A stretch of DNA of 64,000 nucleotides from Paenibacillus pabuli (GTDB lineage: Bacteria; Bacillota; Bacilli; Paenibacillales; Paenibacillaceae), in contig NZ_CP073714.1 in assembly GCF_023101145.1 (NCBI RefSeq), positions 1,798,001 through 1,862,000 on the forward strand, read 5' to 3'. Numbering within the stretch: the first letter of the stretch is position 1; each line of letters opens with the position of its first letter. Under the pieces are notes generated by a model, which had not been told where the DNA came from, did not search any database, and saw nothing but the letters and a program-made list of their open reading frames with translations. Positions 33,870-42,065 of this stretch are shown here, one piece after another. The translations under genes were made by a program, and so were the position numbers.

Positions 33870-34540
33870 TAAGCAATACCGATATGAGTATAACTATTAT
33901 TCAGTATATTTGCTTTGTGGCCAGGGCTATTCATCCACTCCTTCATAACCTGGGTAGGGGTGGTTTGCCCTTTTGCGATGTTTTCTCCAGCGGTATTATA
34001 TGTGATCCCGAATTCCTTCATCATATCGAAGGGGGATCCATGTGTTGGCGAATTATGATCAAAGTAACTGTGGTTGTACATGTCCTGTGCCTTGACCATA
34101 GCCACATTTGACAATTCTTCATTCCTACTCAAGGAACTTAATCCTGCTTTGGTCCTTTCTTGATTGACTAGATCCAGAACCTGCTGCTCAAAATCGGTTT
34201 TATCCGTAGTATTTTTTTTACCTTCCTGTACTTGTCCCGTTGGCTCCTTATTTTCAGGATTTCCTGCAGGTGCCTGGTTTACTGGATTTCCATCCGGTGT
34301 TCGAACCAGATCCAACAAATCCAATGGAATCCCATTTTGGGCTTCTTTTGTTGTAATAGATCTCTCTTGCCAAGATGTAGCTGTTGATGATGCCTGTGTG
34401 AGGACTGAGTTTGGTGCAGCAGCATGATCATGAATTGAAATTTGTTTTTGCTCAGGAGTCACTTGTTTTTGCATCATATTGTTATGGGACGAACAGCCTG
34501 CCACCAATAATAATATTGTTAAAACGAAAAACTTTGCCAT
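33833..34540 (-). CDS. CAP-domain (SCP/YkwD-like) lipoprotein
   Basis: The 235-residue protein has a lipoprotein signal (FFVLTILLLVAGCSS, Cys near residue 16), a low-complexity spacer with NP-PAG-type repeats (about 85-110), and a C-terminal CAP domain of about 120 residues. The domain shows LVNQERTKAGLSSLSRNEEL, YNHSYFDHNSPTHGSPFDMM, AGENIAKGQTTPTQVMKEWM and NSPGHKANILN, the last with the conserved His. CAP proteins in spore formers include coat and cell-wall associated forms; no catalytic role is established. The ATG 34540 follows AGGAGG. Confidence 0.9.
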   Translation of the reverse strand: MAKFFVLTILLLVAGCSSHNNMMQKQVTPEQKQISIHDHAAAPNSVLTQASSTATSWQERSITTKEAQNGIPLDLLDLVRTPDGNPVNQAPAGNPENKEPTGQVQEGKKNTTDKTDFEQQVLDLVNQERTKAGLSSLSRNEELSNVAMVKAQDMYNHSYFDHNSPTHGSPFDMMKEFGITYNTAGENIAKGQTTPTQVMKEWMNSPGHKANILNNSYTHIGIAYYNNTWVQEFTG

Positions 34541-34649
34541 TTGCCAACCTCCTAGATCCGTTAGTTAATGAAGTTCCCGGATTTATGTTTTCCTATATGC
34601 CATTTACTTATTCCTAATATGGTTCTCTCCTTATCCATAGTATTCGATG

Positions 34650-34678
34650 AGCCTCCGGGAAACTGGGGGCTTTTTTTA
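34650..34678 (+). terminator. Terminator-like hairpin without an obvious upstream gene
   Basis: AGCCTCC / GGGGGCT stem followed by seven T. No plus-strand gene ends near it, so it probably belonged to a deleted gene or protects the downstream regulator from read-through. Confidence 0.55.
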
Positions 34679-34811
34679 TCGGACAGATTGTCAAACCAAG
34701 TGCGATAGTTCCTCTGAGCACCAGCTAATCAAAGTCAACTCTAGACTTGGAAAACTCCATGCCATAGAAGTTCGTCGGTAATCTTAGTAACTTTGCGAAT
34801 TACTTCTTGTG

Positions 34812-34830
34812 TAATATACTTAGTATATTA
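34812..34830. promoter_or_regulatory. Operator for the GntR/LacI-type regulator (copy 1)
   Basis: TAATATACTTAGTATATTA is a near-perfect 19-bp palindrome 24 bp before the regulator start. The same core recurs at 36256 before the ABC operon, which supports autoregulation. Confidence 0.7.
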
Positions 34831-34854
34831 ATATTATGATGTCAGGGTGGTCTT

Positions 34855-35979
34855 GTGGAATTGCATTTATACGAGCAGATATATGTCTATATTGTACAAG
34901 AGATCAAAGACGGTCGATTAAAAGAAGGAGACCGAGTTTCTTCTGAAAAAGAGTTAGCTGAAAAATTTGGCGTCAGTCGTATTACATCTAAAAAGGCCCT
35001 GGAGAAATTGGCAGATTCTGGGGTTATTAAACGAATACAAGGGAAGGGTTCATTTGTGGCCGATGGTATAATTGGAGGACAAGAACCAAAGCACTATTCA
35101 GAGGTAAAAACGACCTTGGTTCCTGAGGATGATAAGCGGTTGATCGGTTTTATTATACCGAATTTTTCTGACGAGTTTGGCCTGCAACTTCTTAGATCGA
35201 TGGAAAAGCGGAGTGCTGAGCATAATTATCAACTCATTATCAAGCGAACTTGCGGGGATCGGGATGAGGAAAAACGTGCGATCGACTTATTTATTGGTTT
35301 AGGCATCAAAGGATTAATCGTGACCCCCATTCATGGTCAACACTATAATTCGGAACTGCTTCGACTTGTATTAGATCGGTTTCCAATTGTTTTGGCCGAT
35401 AGATATCTAAAAGGAATTCCGGTTTGTTCGGTATACACAGACAATAAGAAAGCAGCCATGGATCTTACGCGTCATCTGATTAGCAAAGGTCATAAAAAAA
35501 TTGCCTTTTTATCTCCGCCGGAAGAGAACACTTCAACATTGGAGGAAAGGCTGCTCGGATATACGCTTGCCTTCACCCAAGAAGGAATGAACTTGAACAA
35601 AGATTATGTATTGACGAACTTGAAGGGAACCCTTCCCAAGAACATAAACGGAACAGCGATTGAAAGTGATAAAGAAACAGTAAAGCATTTTTTGACACAA
35701 CACCCTGATGTAAAGGCGTTTGTCGCGTCGGAATTTCTAATAGCTACCATGCTGGCTCAAGTTATCCACTCGATGGGGAAATCTCTGGAGGAATTCGAGA
35801 TTGTTTGTTTCGACTCCCTGAACGATCACCTGGGTCAACCCATCTTCACTCATATTAAGCAGGATGAGAAGCAGATGGGTGAATTGGCAGTGGATATGCT
35901 AATCTCTCAGCTGCATGGAACAGCAGTTCCCGAGCTGAACATTATTGAACATCGTATGGTCGTGAAAAATAACAGGTAG
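34855..35979 (+). CDS. GntR-family DNA-binding domain fused to LacI-type sugar sensor (AraR-like)
   Basis: The 374-residue regulator has a GntR winged helix at residues 1-70 (LYEQIYVYIVQEIKDGRLKE, LAEKFGVSRITSKKALEKLA, IKRIQGKGSFVADG). A LacI/ribose-binding-type sensor follows from about residue 95 (RLIGFIIPNFSDEFGLQLLR, ...KGHKKIAFLSPPEE). This is the AraR arrangement: sugar binding releases the operator. The start is GTG 34855. Two copies of its likely operator flank the unit. It should control the adjacent sugar ABC transporter. Confidence 0.9.
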   Translation: MELHLYEQIYVYIVQEIKDGRLKEGDRVSSEKELAEKFGVSRITSKKALEKLADSGVIKRIQGKGSFVADGIIGGQEPKHYSEVKTTLVPEDDKRLIGFIIPNFSDEFGLQLLRSMEKRSAEHNYQLIIKRTCGDRDEEKRAIDLFIGLGIKGLIVTPIHGQHYNSELLRLVLDRFPIVLADRYLKGIPVCSVYTDNKKAAMDLTRHLISKGHKKIAFLSPPEENTSTLEERLLGYTLAFTQEGMNLNKDYVLTNLKGTLPKNINGTAIESDKETVKHFLTQHPDVKAFVASEFLIATMLAQVIHSMGKSLEEFEIVCFDSLNDHLGQPIFTHIKQDEKQMGELAVDMLISQLHGTAVPELNIIEHRMVVKNNR

Positions 35980-36030
35980 GGTTAATACAAGCTCAAGCGA
36001 AGATCAACAAAATCAAGGATATTTTTCATT

Positions 36031-36069
36031 GTGTCGAGAAGTCCCCAGGGGCTTATCGGCACTTTTTTT
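36031..36069 (+). terminator. Intrinsic terminator after the GntR-family regulator
   Basis: GTGTCGAGAAGTCCC pairs with GGGGCTTATCGGCAC with a CA loop and minor mismatches, followed by seven T. Confidence 0.8.
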
Positions 36070-36255
36070 GATATCAGAAATATAAACTTCGAAGCATGGT
36101 CTTCCAGACCTGATATCGCATAAGAGAAACAACTTCTAGATGCCGTCTGTCTGATTAACGAACCTCGAAACGTCGATTTACATATCTAATTATAGCCATA
36201 GGTCATCCATATTTATGTCGTAATATTGCAATTGACACGCCTCGTAATGTCATAT

Positions 36256-36272
36256 TAATATACTTAGTATAA
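36256..36272. promoter_or_regulatory. Operator for the GntR/LacI-type regulator (copy 2)
   Basis: TAATATACTTAGTATAA repeats the core of the 34812 operator, about 190 bp upstream of the solute-binding protein gene. It lies in the 481-bp gap 35980-36460, which also holds a terminator and a cre-like site. Confidence 0.65.
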
Positions 36273-36361
36273 CCGGCATAACCAGTATAACTTGTAGGAT
36301 TCTTATACCAAATTCACTTCGTTCATCATTTTCTGATTTTAATAGTTCATATCACCAGTCT

Positions 36362-36375
36362 TGTTAACGCTTACA
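36362..36375. promoter_or_regulatory. CcpA cre-like site
   Basis: TGTTAACGCTTACA matches the cre consensus (TGWAANCGNTNWCA) at all but one position, about 85 bp before the binding-protein gene. This implies carbon catabolite repression of the sugar ABC operon. Confidence 0.6.
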
Positions 36376-36460
36376 TAAATTGTGGATTGATCAGAAAAAT
36401 GGAGTGGATTCTATAGGAATTCAAGTTAAACGAATTCATTTAACTTAAGGGGGAATTTGA

Positions 36461-37762
36461 ATGAGGAGATCCAAAAAAATCGCATTTCCAATTCTTGTTT
36501 GCTTTCTGGCTATGTCACTTCTTGTAACCGCTTGCTCAACGAAGGGGGACTCAAGCGATTCGGCGGGAGAGGGGAATACAACGGTTACGATGTGGCATGG
36601 TCTTACCTCCATTGATTTAGATAATTTGAATAAAGTTGTGAAGGCATTTGAAGAGAAAAATCCTACGATCAAAATGAAATTGGTTTATACAGAATCCAGT
36701 GAGGGATCCGATCAGAAGCTGCTGACTGCAGTCGCAGGCGGCAATCCTCCTGACGTTGCACTTTTCGACCGGTTTAAGGTCGGTACTTGGGCTGCGCAAG
36801 GTTCTCTGACTGACTTATCATCGATGGCAGAAGAATCCGGAATTCGTAAGGAAATGTATTATCCATTTGCTTGGGAGGAGTCCAGTTATCAAGGGAAACT
36901 TTATGCAATGCCGATGGATACGGACTCTCGCCTGCTATTTTACAATAAGGATCATTTCAAAGAAGTAGGGCTGGATCCCAACAAACCACCACAAACGATC
37001 GCCGAGCTTGAAGCAGCCGCCGAAAAGTTAACCATCAAGGAAGGTAAACGTTTCAAACGGATTGGGTTCATCCCATGGTATTCGCAAGGCTGGCTTTATA
37101 CTTGGGGATGGGCATTTGGAGGAGAATTCCAGGACGCTGCCACCGGCAAAATTACTGCAAATGATCCTAAAGTCGTTGAAGCGCTGCAATGGATGACTGA
37201 CTTCGGCAAAAAATACAATGTCGAGGATATTGCCGGATTCACAAGCGCAGCTGGCACGGAGGAAATGGATCCCTTCATTTCCGGTCAAGTCAGCATGAAG
37301 ATAAGTGGAAACTTCACGGTGAAGGGTATCGAAAAATTTAAGCCGGATCTAAATTACGGTGTTGCACCCATACCGACTCCAACGGGAACGGATTTTACGA
37401 CATGGTCCGGAGGTGGCTCCGCTATTATTCCTAAAGGTGCCAAGAACGTCGCTGCTGCTTGGAAATTCCTCGAATTCTTAGGGAAAGAAGAGGGGCAAAC
37501 GTTATTAAACGCTGACTCTCAAATTTCCGTTATCGATTCGGTTAACGACAAGTACGGGTACAAGGACGATCCGATCATGAAGGAATTTATTAATATTTTG
37601 CCCAATTCACACAACCGCCCGGTTATTCCTGAAGGACAGCTGCTGTGGAATGAGTTAGCTTCCGCTACGGAAAAGGCAACCCGCGGTAACGGTACGCCGA
37701 AAGAGAACCTGGATAGAGTAACTGAGACTGTTAATAAGGCTTTAGAAAAATACGACAAATAG
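36461..37762 (+). CDS. Sugar ABC transporter substrate-binding lipoprotein (family 1)
   Basis: The 433-residue protein has a lipoprotein signal ending LLVTACST (Cys near residue 25). The mature domain is MalE/UgpB-like: TVTMWHGLTSIDLDNLNKVV, LLTAVAGGNPPDVALFDRFK, YAMPMDTDSRLLFYNKDHFK and FTTWSGGGSAIIPKGAKN. It binds a sugar or glycoside outside the membrane and delivers it to the two permeases that follow. The start ATG 36461 is behind AAGGGGG. The sugar cannot be named; the ATPase is absent here and probably a shared MsmX-type protein. Confidence 0.92.
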   Translation: MRRSKKIAFPILVCFLAMSLLVTACSTKGDSSDSAGEGNTTVTMWHGLTSIDLDNLNKVVKAFEEKNPTIKMKLVYTESSEGSDQKLLTAVAGGNPPDVALFDRFKVGTWAAQGSLTDLSSMAEESGIRKEMYYPFAWEESSYQGKLYAMPMDTDSRLLFYNKDHFKEVGLDPNKPPQTIAELEAAAEKLTIKEGKRFKRIGFIPWYSQGWLYTWGWAFGGEFQDAATGKITANDPKVVEALQWMTDFGKKYNVEDIAGFTSAAGTEEMDPFISGQVSMKISGNFTVKGIEKFKPDLNYGVAPIPTPTGTDFTTWSGGGSAIIPKGAKNVAAAWKFLEFLGKEEGQTLLNADSQISVIDSVNDKYGYKDDPIMKEFINILPNSHNRPVIPEGQLLWNELASATEKATRGNGTPKENLDRVTETVNKALEKYDK

Positions 37763-37771
37763 GGTGCTCGG

Positions 37772-37808
37772 TAGGCAGGGAGCGAGGCGAACCTCTCTCC
37801 CTTGCCTA
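37772..37808 (+). promoter_or_regulatory. Intercistronic hairpin between binding protein and permease genes
   Basis: TAGGCAGGGAG and CTCCCTTGCCTA form a GC-rich stem with an extra AGG/CCT pair in the loop and no T-run. Such hairpins stabilise upstream mRNA so that more binding protein than permease is made. Confidence 0.6.
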
Positions 37809-37839
37809 TTCATGAATGACAATTGGAAGGAGAATGCAC

Positions 37840-38775
37840 ATGGCGAAACTGGCCGATTCAGTTCAAGTAAACGCAATTCCATCGGCAAGGAAACGAGCAC
37901 TCCACAGAACTAACGTGACTGGGTGGCTGTTTGCTTCACCTTGGGCTATAGGGCTGCTATGCTTTTATGCAATTCCGATGCTAATGTCCATCTACTTCAG
38001 CTTCACTACTTACAGCATTCTGCAGCCTGGTGAATTTGTCGGAATGAATAATTATCGAGATCTTTTCCATGATCCTCTGTTTTGGAAATCCATATACAAC
38101 ACGATTTATTTCACCATATTTTTTGTTCCCTTAAGTATATTTTTCGGTGTAGCACTCGCTATGATGTTGAATATGAAGGTCAAGGGTATGGCTATATTCA
38201 GAACGATTTTTTTCTTACCTACTCTCGTGCCACAAGTGGCTCTGGCTGTTCTGTGGATGTGGTTGTTACATCCAAACTTTGGATTGGTGAATGGGCTGTT
38301 AGCGAATATCGGCATCGATGGGCCTTCTTGGCTTGGTGGTGAGTCGTGGTCCAAGCCTTCGCTCATCTTGATGTCGCTTTGGGGGATTGGGCAAGCTGTC
38401 GTTATCTACCTTGCTGGATTAGGAGACATCCCTGATGAGTACTATGAAGCAGCACAAATCGATGGAGCTAACTGGTTTCAGAAAACGAGAAAGGTAACCC
38501 TGCCCTTGCTCACTCCCGTTATTTTCTACAACCTTGTCATGGGAATGATTGGTGCATTCCAACAGTTTACTCTTCCCTATACGTTGACCAAAGGACAAGG
38601 AACTCCTGCAAATTCCATGACTTTTTACGTCATGTATTTATATGAGAACGGATTCAGGTATTTCAAAATGGGTTATGCCTCCGCAATGGCCTGGATCTTA
38701 TTTATTATCGTTATGGCATTAACCGGAATTATTTTTATTACGTCTAAACGCTGGGTTCATTATCAAGGGAAATAA
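37840..38775 (+). CDS. Sugar ABC transporter permease (MalF/UgpA type)
   Basis: The 311-residue membrane protein has six predicted helices, beginning VTGWLFASPWAIGLLCFYAI. The EAA loop EYYEAAQIDGANWFQKTRKV lies near residues 200-219, where it contacts the ATPase. The start ATG 37840 is behind GGAAGGAG; an in-frame ATG eight codons earlier lacks a site. It forms the operon's first permease and pairs with the MalG-type gene 17 nt downstream. Confidence 0.92.
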   Translation: MAKLADSVQVNAIPSARKRALHRTNVTGWLFASPWAIGLLCFYAIPMLMSIYFSFTTYSILQPGEFVGMNNYRDLFHDPLFWKSIYNTIYFTIFFVPLSIFFGVALAMMLNMKVKGMAIFRTIFFLPTLVPQVALAVLWMWLLHPNFGLVNGLLANIGIDGPSWLGGESWSKPSLILMSLWGIGQAVVIYLAGLGDIPDEYYEAAQIDGANWFQKTRKVTLPLLTPVIFYNLVMGMIGAFQQFTLPYTLTKGQGTPANSMTFYVMYLYENGFRYFKMGYASAMAWILFIIVMALTGIIFITSKRWVHYQGK

Positions 38776-38792
38776 GGAGGAGGAAGTAAGGG

Positions 38793-39629
38793 ATGAATCC
38801 TATCGCTATCAAAAGAATCAATCGTGCGTTAGCCTATTTATGTCTAATTGTTGCTTCTGCATTTTTCATTACTCCGTTCATTTGGCTGCTTTCGACTTCT
38901 CTTAAACCACTCACACAAATCTTTACATTCCCACCAGAGTGGATTCCGCATCCCATTCTGTGGAGTAATTATTCCCGTGCCGTTGAGTATATCCCTTTTT
39001 GGACATATCTGAAAAACACGGCGATTATAACAATCGCTAGTACGCTTGGTGTGATCATATCCTGTCCCTTGGTTGCATATAGTTTCGCCAAGTTAGAGTA
39101 CCGTGGGAGAGGTATACTTTTCTTTGTTACCCTCGCTGTTATGATGATTCCCGGACAGGTGACGATGATTCCTCTATTCCTGTTGTTTACTAAATTAGGT
39201 TGGGTAGGAACATCTCTTCCACTGATTGTACCCCAATTTTTTGGAGTGCCCATTTACATTTTTCTATTGCGGCAGTTTTTCATGGGACTGCCTGATGCCC
39301 TGCGCGAAGCGGCCCGCTTAGACGGCGCCAGTGAGTTCCGCATATATTTACAGATCATGTTTCCACTCGCCAAATCCGCCGTTTTAGCCGTGGCATTGTT
39401 TCAATTTATGGGGAGCTGGACTGATTTCATGGGCCCCTTGCTCTATTTAACCAATGAACCATCTTACACCGTTTCGCTCGGATTGCAGCAATTTCAGAGT
39501 CAAAAGGGATCCGAATGGGGCCTATTAATGGCCGTATCCACCTTGATGACATTACCTATTATTGTTTTGTTCTTTTTTCTTCAAAAGACGTTTATTAGCG
39601 GCATTACATTTAGCGGTATAAAAGGTTGA
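38793..39629 (+). CDS. Sugar ABC transporter permease (MalG/UgpE type)
   Basis: The 278-residue protein has six helices, the N-terminal TPFIWLLSTSLKPLTQIF typical of MalG-type permeases, and the EAA loop DALREAARLDGASEFRIYLQ near residues 168-187. The ATG 38793 follows GGAGGAGG. It ends the operon, with sequence resembling a decayed attC-like site starting at its stop codon. No glycosidase is included, so the operon only takes up sugar. Confidence 0.92.
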   Translation: MNPIAIKRINRALAYLCLIVASAFFITPFIWLLSTSLKPLTQIFTFPPEWIPHPILWSNYSRAVEYIPFWTYLKNTAIITIASTLGVIISCPLVAYSFAKLEYRGRGILFFVTLAVMMIPGQVTMIPLFLLFTKLGWVGTSLPLIVPQFFGVPIYIFLLRQFFMGLPDALREAARLDGASEFRIYLQIMFPLAKSAVLAVALFQFMGSWTDFMGPLLYLTNEPSYTVSLGLQQFQSQKGSEWGLLMAVSTLMTLPIIVLFFFLQKTFISGITFSGIKG

Positions 39630-39740
39630 ACATCATTTGTATGAATGAAGCTCCAGCGATTCGGAACCTCAGTGTAGGTGGAGCCTTGGCCTGCGAGATG
39701 GGTTTCGGTGAGGCATGAGCAAAAGCAGCCCATCCTCTGA
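39627..39740 (+). other. Decayed attC-like site 9 (weak)
   Basis: AACATCATTTGTATGAAT resembles the left end of sites 4 and 8. GGAGCCTTGG, CTGCGAGATGG, TTTCGG and GGCAT follow in the same order as in those sites. No proper right core is left. It lies directly after the sugar permease gene. Confidence 0.35.
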
Positions 39741-39859
39741 CGAGAACGAGCTGTTTATTACTTTTCTATCTCTTTTTCCATCTTAGAGTATCTATTCCCT
39801 CAAAAATTGAGGTTTCTATAGGGCTATCATTCAAGTGCTGAGAATTGGGGAAAATGGTA

Positions 39860-40285
39860 TCAGGTTCTCGTTTTAACGGCTAACCCACTAAACGATATGG
39901 GCCCAACAACATCGGCTCTTGTATTTGCAGTAAGGTTTTCTGCTGTGACTGTATAAACATGGGAACCGGCTTTTACATTTCTATCTTCTGCCTGGAAAGT
40001 AACTGCATAATTTTGTTCAGAACCACTAGATTCGATACCTTGTTGGGTGTTGAAAATCTCTCTTCCATCGCGGAAGACTCTAAAGAGTATTTGCGCAATG
40101 CCAGTGACACCTCGAACACCAACGGTTGCTACTAAATCTACCCGATTAGGTTGAGCATTGACTGGAATCCGTAAAGTGATTGTTGCAAGGCGAGATCTTG
40201 CTGGTGAACGCCGGATAATAAATGAGTTTGCTAAGTTGAACCTACGGCGCGGCTGTACGGCAGCTTTATCAAGAATACGTACCAA
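39860..40285 (-). CDS. Exosporium/spore-surface-like protein
   Basis: The 141-residue protein starts with TTG 40285, behind GAGGAG. A basic N-terminus (QPRRRFNLANSFIIRRSPAR) is followed by a beta-rich domain with VRGVTGIAQILFRVFRDGRE, SSGSEQNYAVTFQAEDRNVK and AGSHVYTVTAENLTANTRAD. The pattern fits proteins annotated as exosporium protein C in Paenibacillus and Bacillus. There is no signal peptide, as expected for a mother-cell-deposited spore protein. A two-stem terminator lies upstream on the other strand. Confidence 0.65.
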   Translation of the reverse strand: MVRILDKAAVQPRRRFNLANSFIIRRSPARSRLATITLRIPVNAQPNRVDLVATVGVRGVTGIAQILFRVFRDGREIFNTQQGIESSGSEQNYAVTFQAEDRNVKAGSHVYTVTAENLTANTRADVVGPISFSGLAVKTRT

Positions 40286-40366
40286 AATATCAACTCCTCT
40301 TGTTTGATATCTTCAAGATATGTTGGACACAAAGAGAGTGATTGGACAATGATATAAGATGTGTGT

Positions 40367-40413
40367 TAGGTCATCTGATTCCCTAATAGGGAAGAGGGGG
40401 CCTTCTTTTTTTC
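40367..40413 (+). terminator. Two-stem terminator-like repeat, copy 3
   Basis: TAGGTCATCTGATTCCC, then TAATAGGGAAGAG and GGGGCCTTC with seven T. It shares the TCTGATTCCC start with copy 1 and the GGCCTTC-T-run with copy 2. Confidence 0.6.
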
Positions 40414-40432
40414 CTTACAGTGCTATTTTTTA

Positions 40433-40651
40433 TCATTGAAGCTGATCTTTATTTATTTTTCCATCAACAATTTCGATGATGCGATTGCATCTTGTGGCGA
40501 CTTCCAGATCATGCGTTACGATAATGACGGTTTTCCCTTCTTGATGGAGCTGCTGTAAGAGATTCATGATCTCTTCTCCGGTTTTTCGATCCAGATTTCC
40601 AGTCGGCTCATCGGCCAGAATTAATTCAGGTTGTCCGACCAAAGCTCTAGC
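40433..40651 (-). pseudogene. C-terminal fragment of the MacB-type ATPase gene
   Basis: It encodes [20 protein letters not shown] to the end, almost the same as the C-terminus of the ATPase at 29166-29849, including a matching 3' flank. The homology stops at 40651, where sequence for a tyrosine recombinase begins on the other strand. It is one side of a recombination or deletion junction. Confidence 0.9.
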
Positions 40652-40652
40652 G

Positions 40653-40763
40653 AAGGTAAGTATTCATGCCCTGAGGCACTCCCTCGCCACTCATTTGCTG
40701 GAAAATGGGACAGAACTACGGTACAATCAGGAGCTACTCGGTCATACGAGAGGGCGAACAACT
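40653..40763 (+). pseudogene. Tyrosine recombinase (integrase) C-terminal relic
   Basis: It encodes [20 protein letters not shown] and then [17 protein letters not shown], the box II region of the tyrosine recombinase catalytic domain (HxLRH and LLGH motifs with the conserved Arg and His residues). The sequence diverges exactly where the nucleophilic Tyr segment (IYTHV) should follow. It lies 28 bp before leader copy B and in the same orientation as the cassettes. Whether it was of the IntI type cannot be judged, because the IntI-specific insertion region is not preserved. Confidence 0.8.
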
Positions 40764-40790
40764 CAGCGGTTAGTAAGAAAAGTATTTAGC

Positions 40791-40961
40791 GTATTCAAAG
40801 CCCGTTGGATCGGATGGACATAGGGATTGAGTGCTTCGCTAAATCTTCCTTTTTCGCTAATTTTTTCTACGCAAATGCCACAACATGGGTTATCATATAC
40901 GTAGTTCAGATACGTGGCCGAATGTTTGGTATTTACGAAGTACATAAATTAGATGTTATCG
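40791..40961 (+). other. Cassette-array leader, copy B (attI-like)
   Basis: Homologous to 32832-33002 over its whole length. It ends with core GTTATCG (40955-40961), the exact complement of the left core CGATAAC of the attC-like site after the first cassette. A recombinase relic lies directly upstream. Confidence 0.6.
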
Positions 40962-40990
40962 GAAATGACCTGAAAAGGAGAATAGAAAAA

Positions 40991-42037
40991 ATGAAGAACC
41001 TTGATATCAATTTGTGGAAAAGTACATTGTTGAATCATTTTAAGTATAATCTTGAGAAGTTTGCAACAACAACTGAAAATAAAGATGTGTATTGCTTGAT
41101 TTTGGACTGTCATGCTACATATGGGAATGTTAATTTGAAGTGGAATACCTTGGATTCGTTTGAAAAACATGTTAATAAACACTATAGTTCTTATAATTCA
41201 GACAAACTACTCGGCTTTAGGGGAGTAGAATACAATGTTGGAGATTTTTCATACGAAGACACAAAACAACCAGAATTAATAAATGAATTCGAACAATTAT
41301 ATGAAGCAAAACTTTCGGAATTTTGCGATGATGAAGATGAAGAATCATCGAATGAGCTGACACAAAAGTTTATTAATGCTCTAGTGGAAATAATCTTTGA
41401 ACTTAGACCTATTTTTTCTAAACTAAATAAAACTAGTCACTTTATTTCATTTATTGTAGAGCATGACTCTGAATATTATGAATACATAAAAAAGACGGTA
41501 ACAATAGAAGACTACTATAAAGCATTTCCTGAGGTTAAAGAGTATGAACAATACTTAAGCATAATTTATTCAACGTCTGAAGAAGAGCAAGTTACACATT
41601 GGTCTAATTTGTTATATGAATTTATTATTGGTAATGAAACAGAAGGTATAAGGTCACTTAAACAAATGTACCGCCATAAGTATGATGTTGAGGAAGAAAT
41701 AATTAAATTAGGTGTGATTGCATCAAGCGAAGTTGTCACACTCTTCGAGGTGTTTTCAGGTTACACTCCATCGATTGATGGCCAAATTATTCAAAGTGAT
41801 AGTCACACTCGATGGATGTTTTTAAGTATTTTAATAGATATTAATAATGCTAATGAGAAGACAATTAATCGATTAAAGCAAATTTTAATAAGAAAATATG
41901 AAGTTGATAATGAAGTGCAAGAATGTATAAATATAGCAAGAACACTTCATACTCTTGATTCTGTACGATTCCCAGAAGAAATGCATGATGAAGGAAGACT
42001 TATGTTATTAAACTACGAAGAATACAAGAACAATTAG
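40991..42037 (+). CDS. DUF4303 family protein (first cassette of sub-array B)
   Basis: The 348-residue protein has a DUF4303-like N-terminal domain (residues 1-190: LLNHFKYNLEKFATTTENKD, VYCLILDCHATYGNVNLKWN, KLLGFRGVEYNVGDFSYED). DUF4303 proteins are small soluble proteins, often found as toxin-immunity candidates. The C-terminal half is acidic and helical and not recognised. The ATG 40991 follows AAAGGAG. Bounding cores GTTATCG (40955) and CGATAAC (42066) are exact complements, which defines it as a complete cassette. Confidence 0.75.
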   Translation: MKNLDINLWKSTLLNHFKYNLEKFATTTENKDVYCLILDCHATYGNVNLKWNTLDSFEKHVNKHYSSYNSDKLLGFRGVEYNVGDFSYEDTKQPELINEFEQLYEAKLSEFCDDEDEESSNELTQKFINALVEIIFELRPIFSKLNKTSHFISFIVEHDSEYYEYIKKTVTIEDYYKAFPEVKEYEQYLSIIYSTSEEEQVTHWSNLLYEFIIGNETEGIRSLKQMYRHKYDVEEEIIKLGVIASSEVVTLFEVFSGYTPSIDGQIIQSDSHTRWMFLSILIDINNANEKTINRLKQILIRKYEVDNEVQECINIARTLHTLDSVRFPEEMHDEGRLMLLNYEEYKNN

Positions 42038-42065
42038 TAGGTATATCTAAGAAGGAATTCACTTC

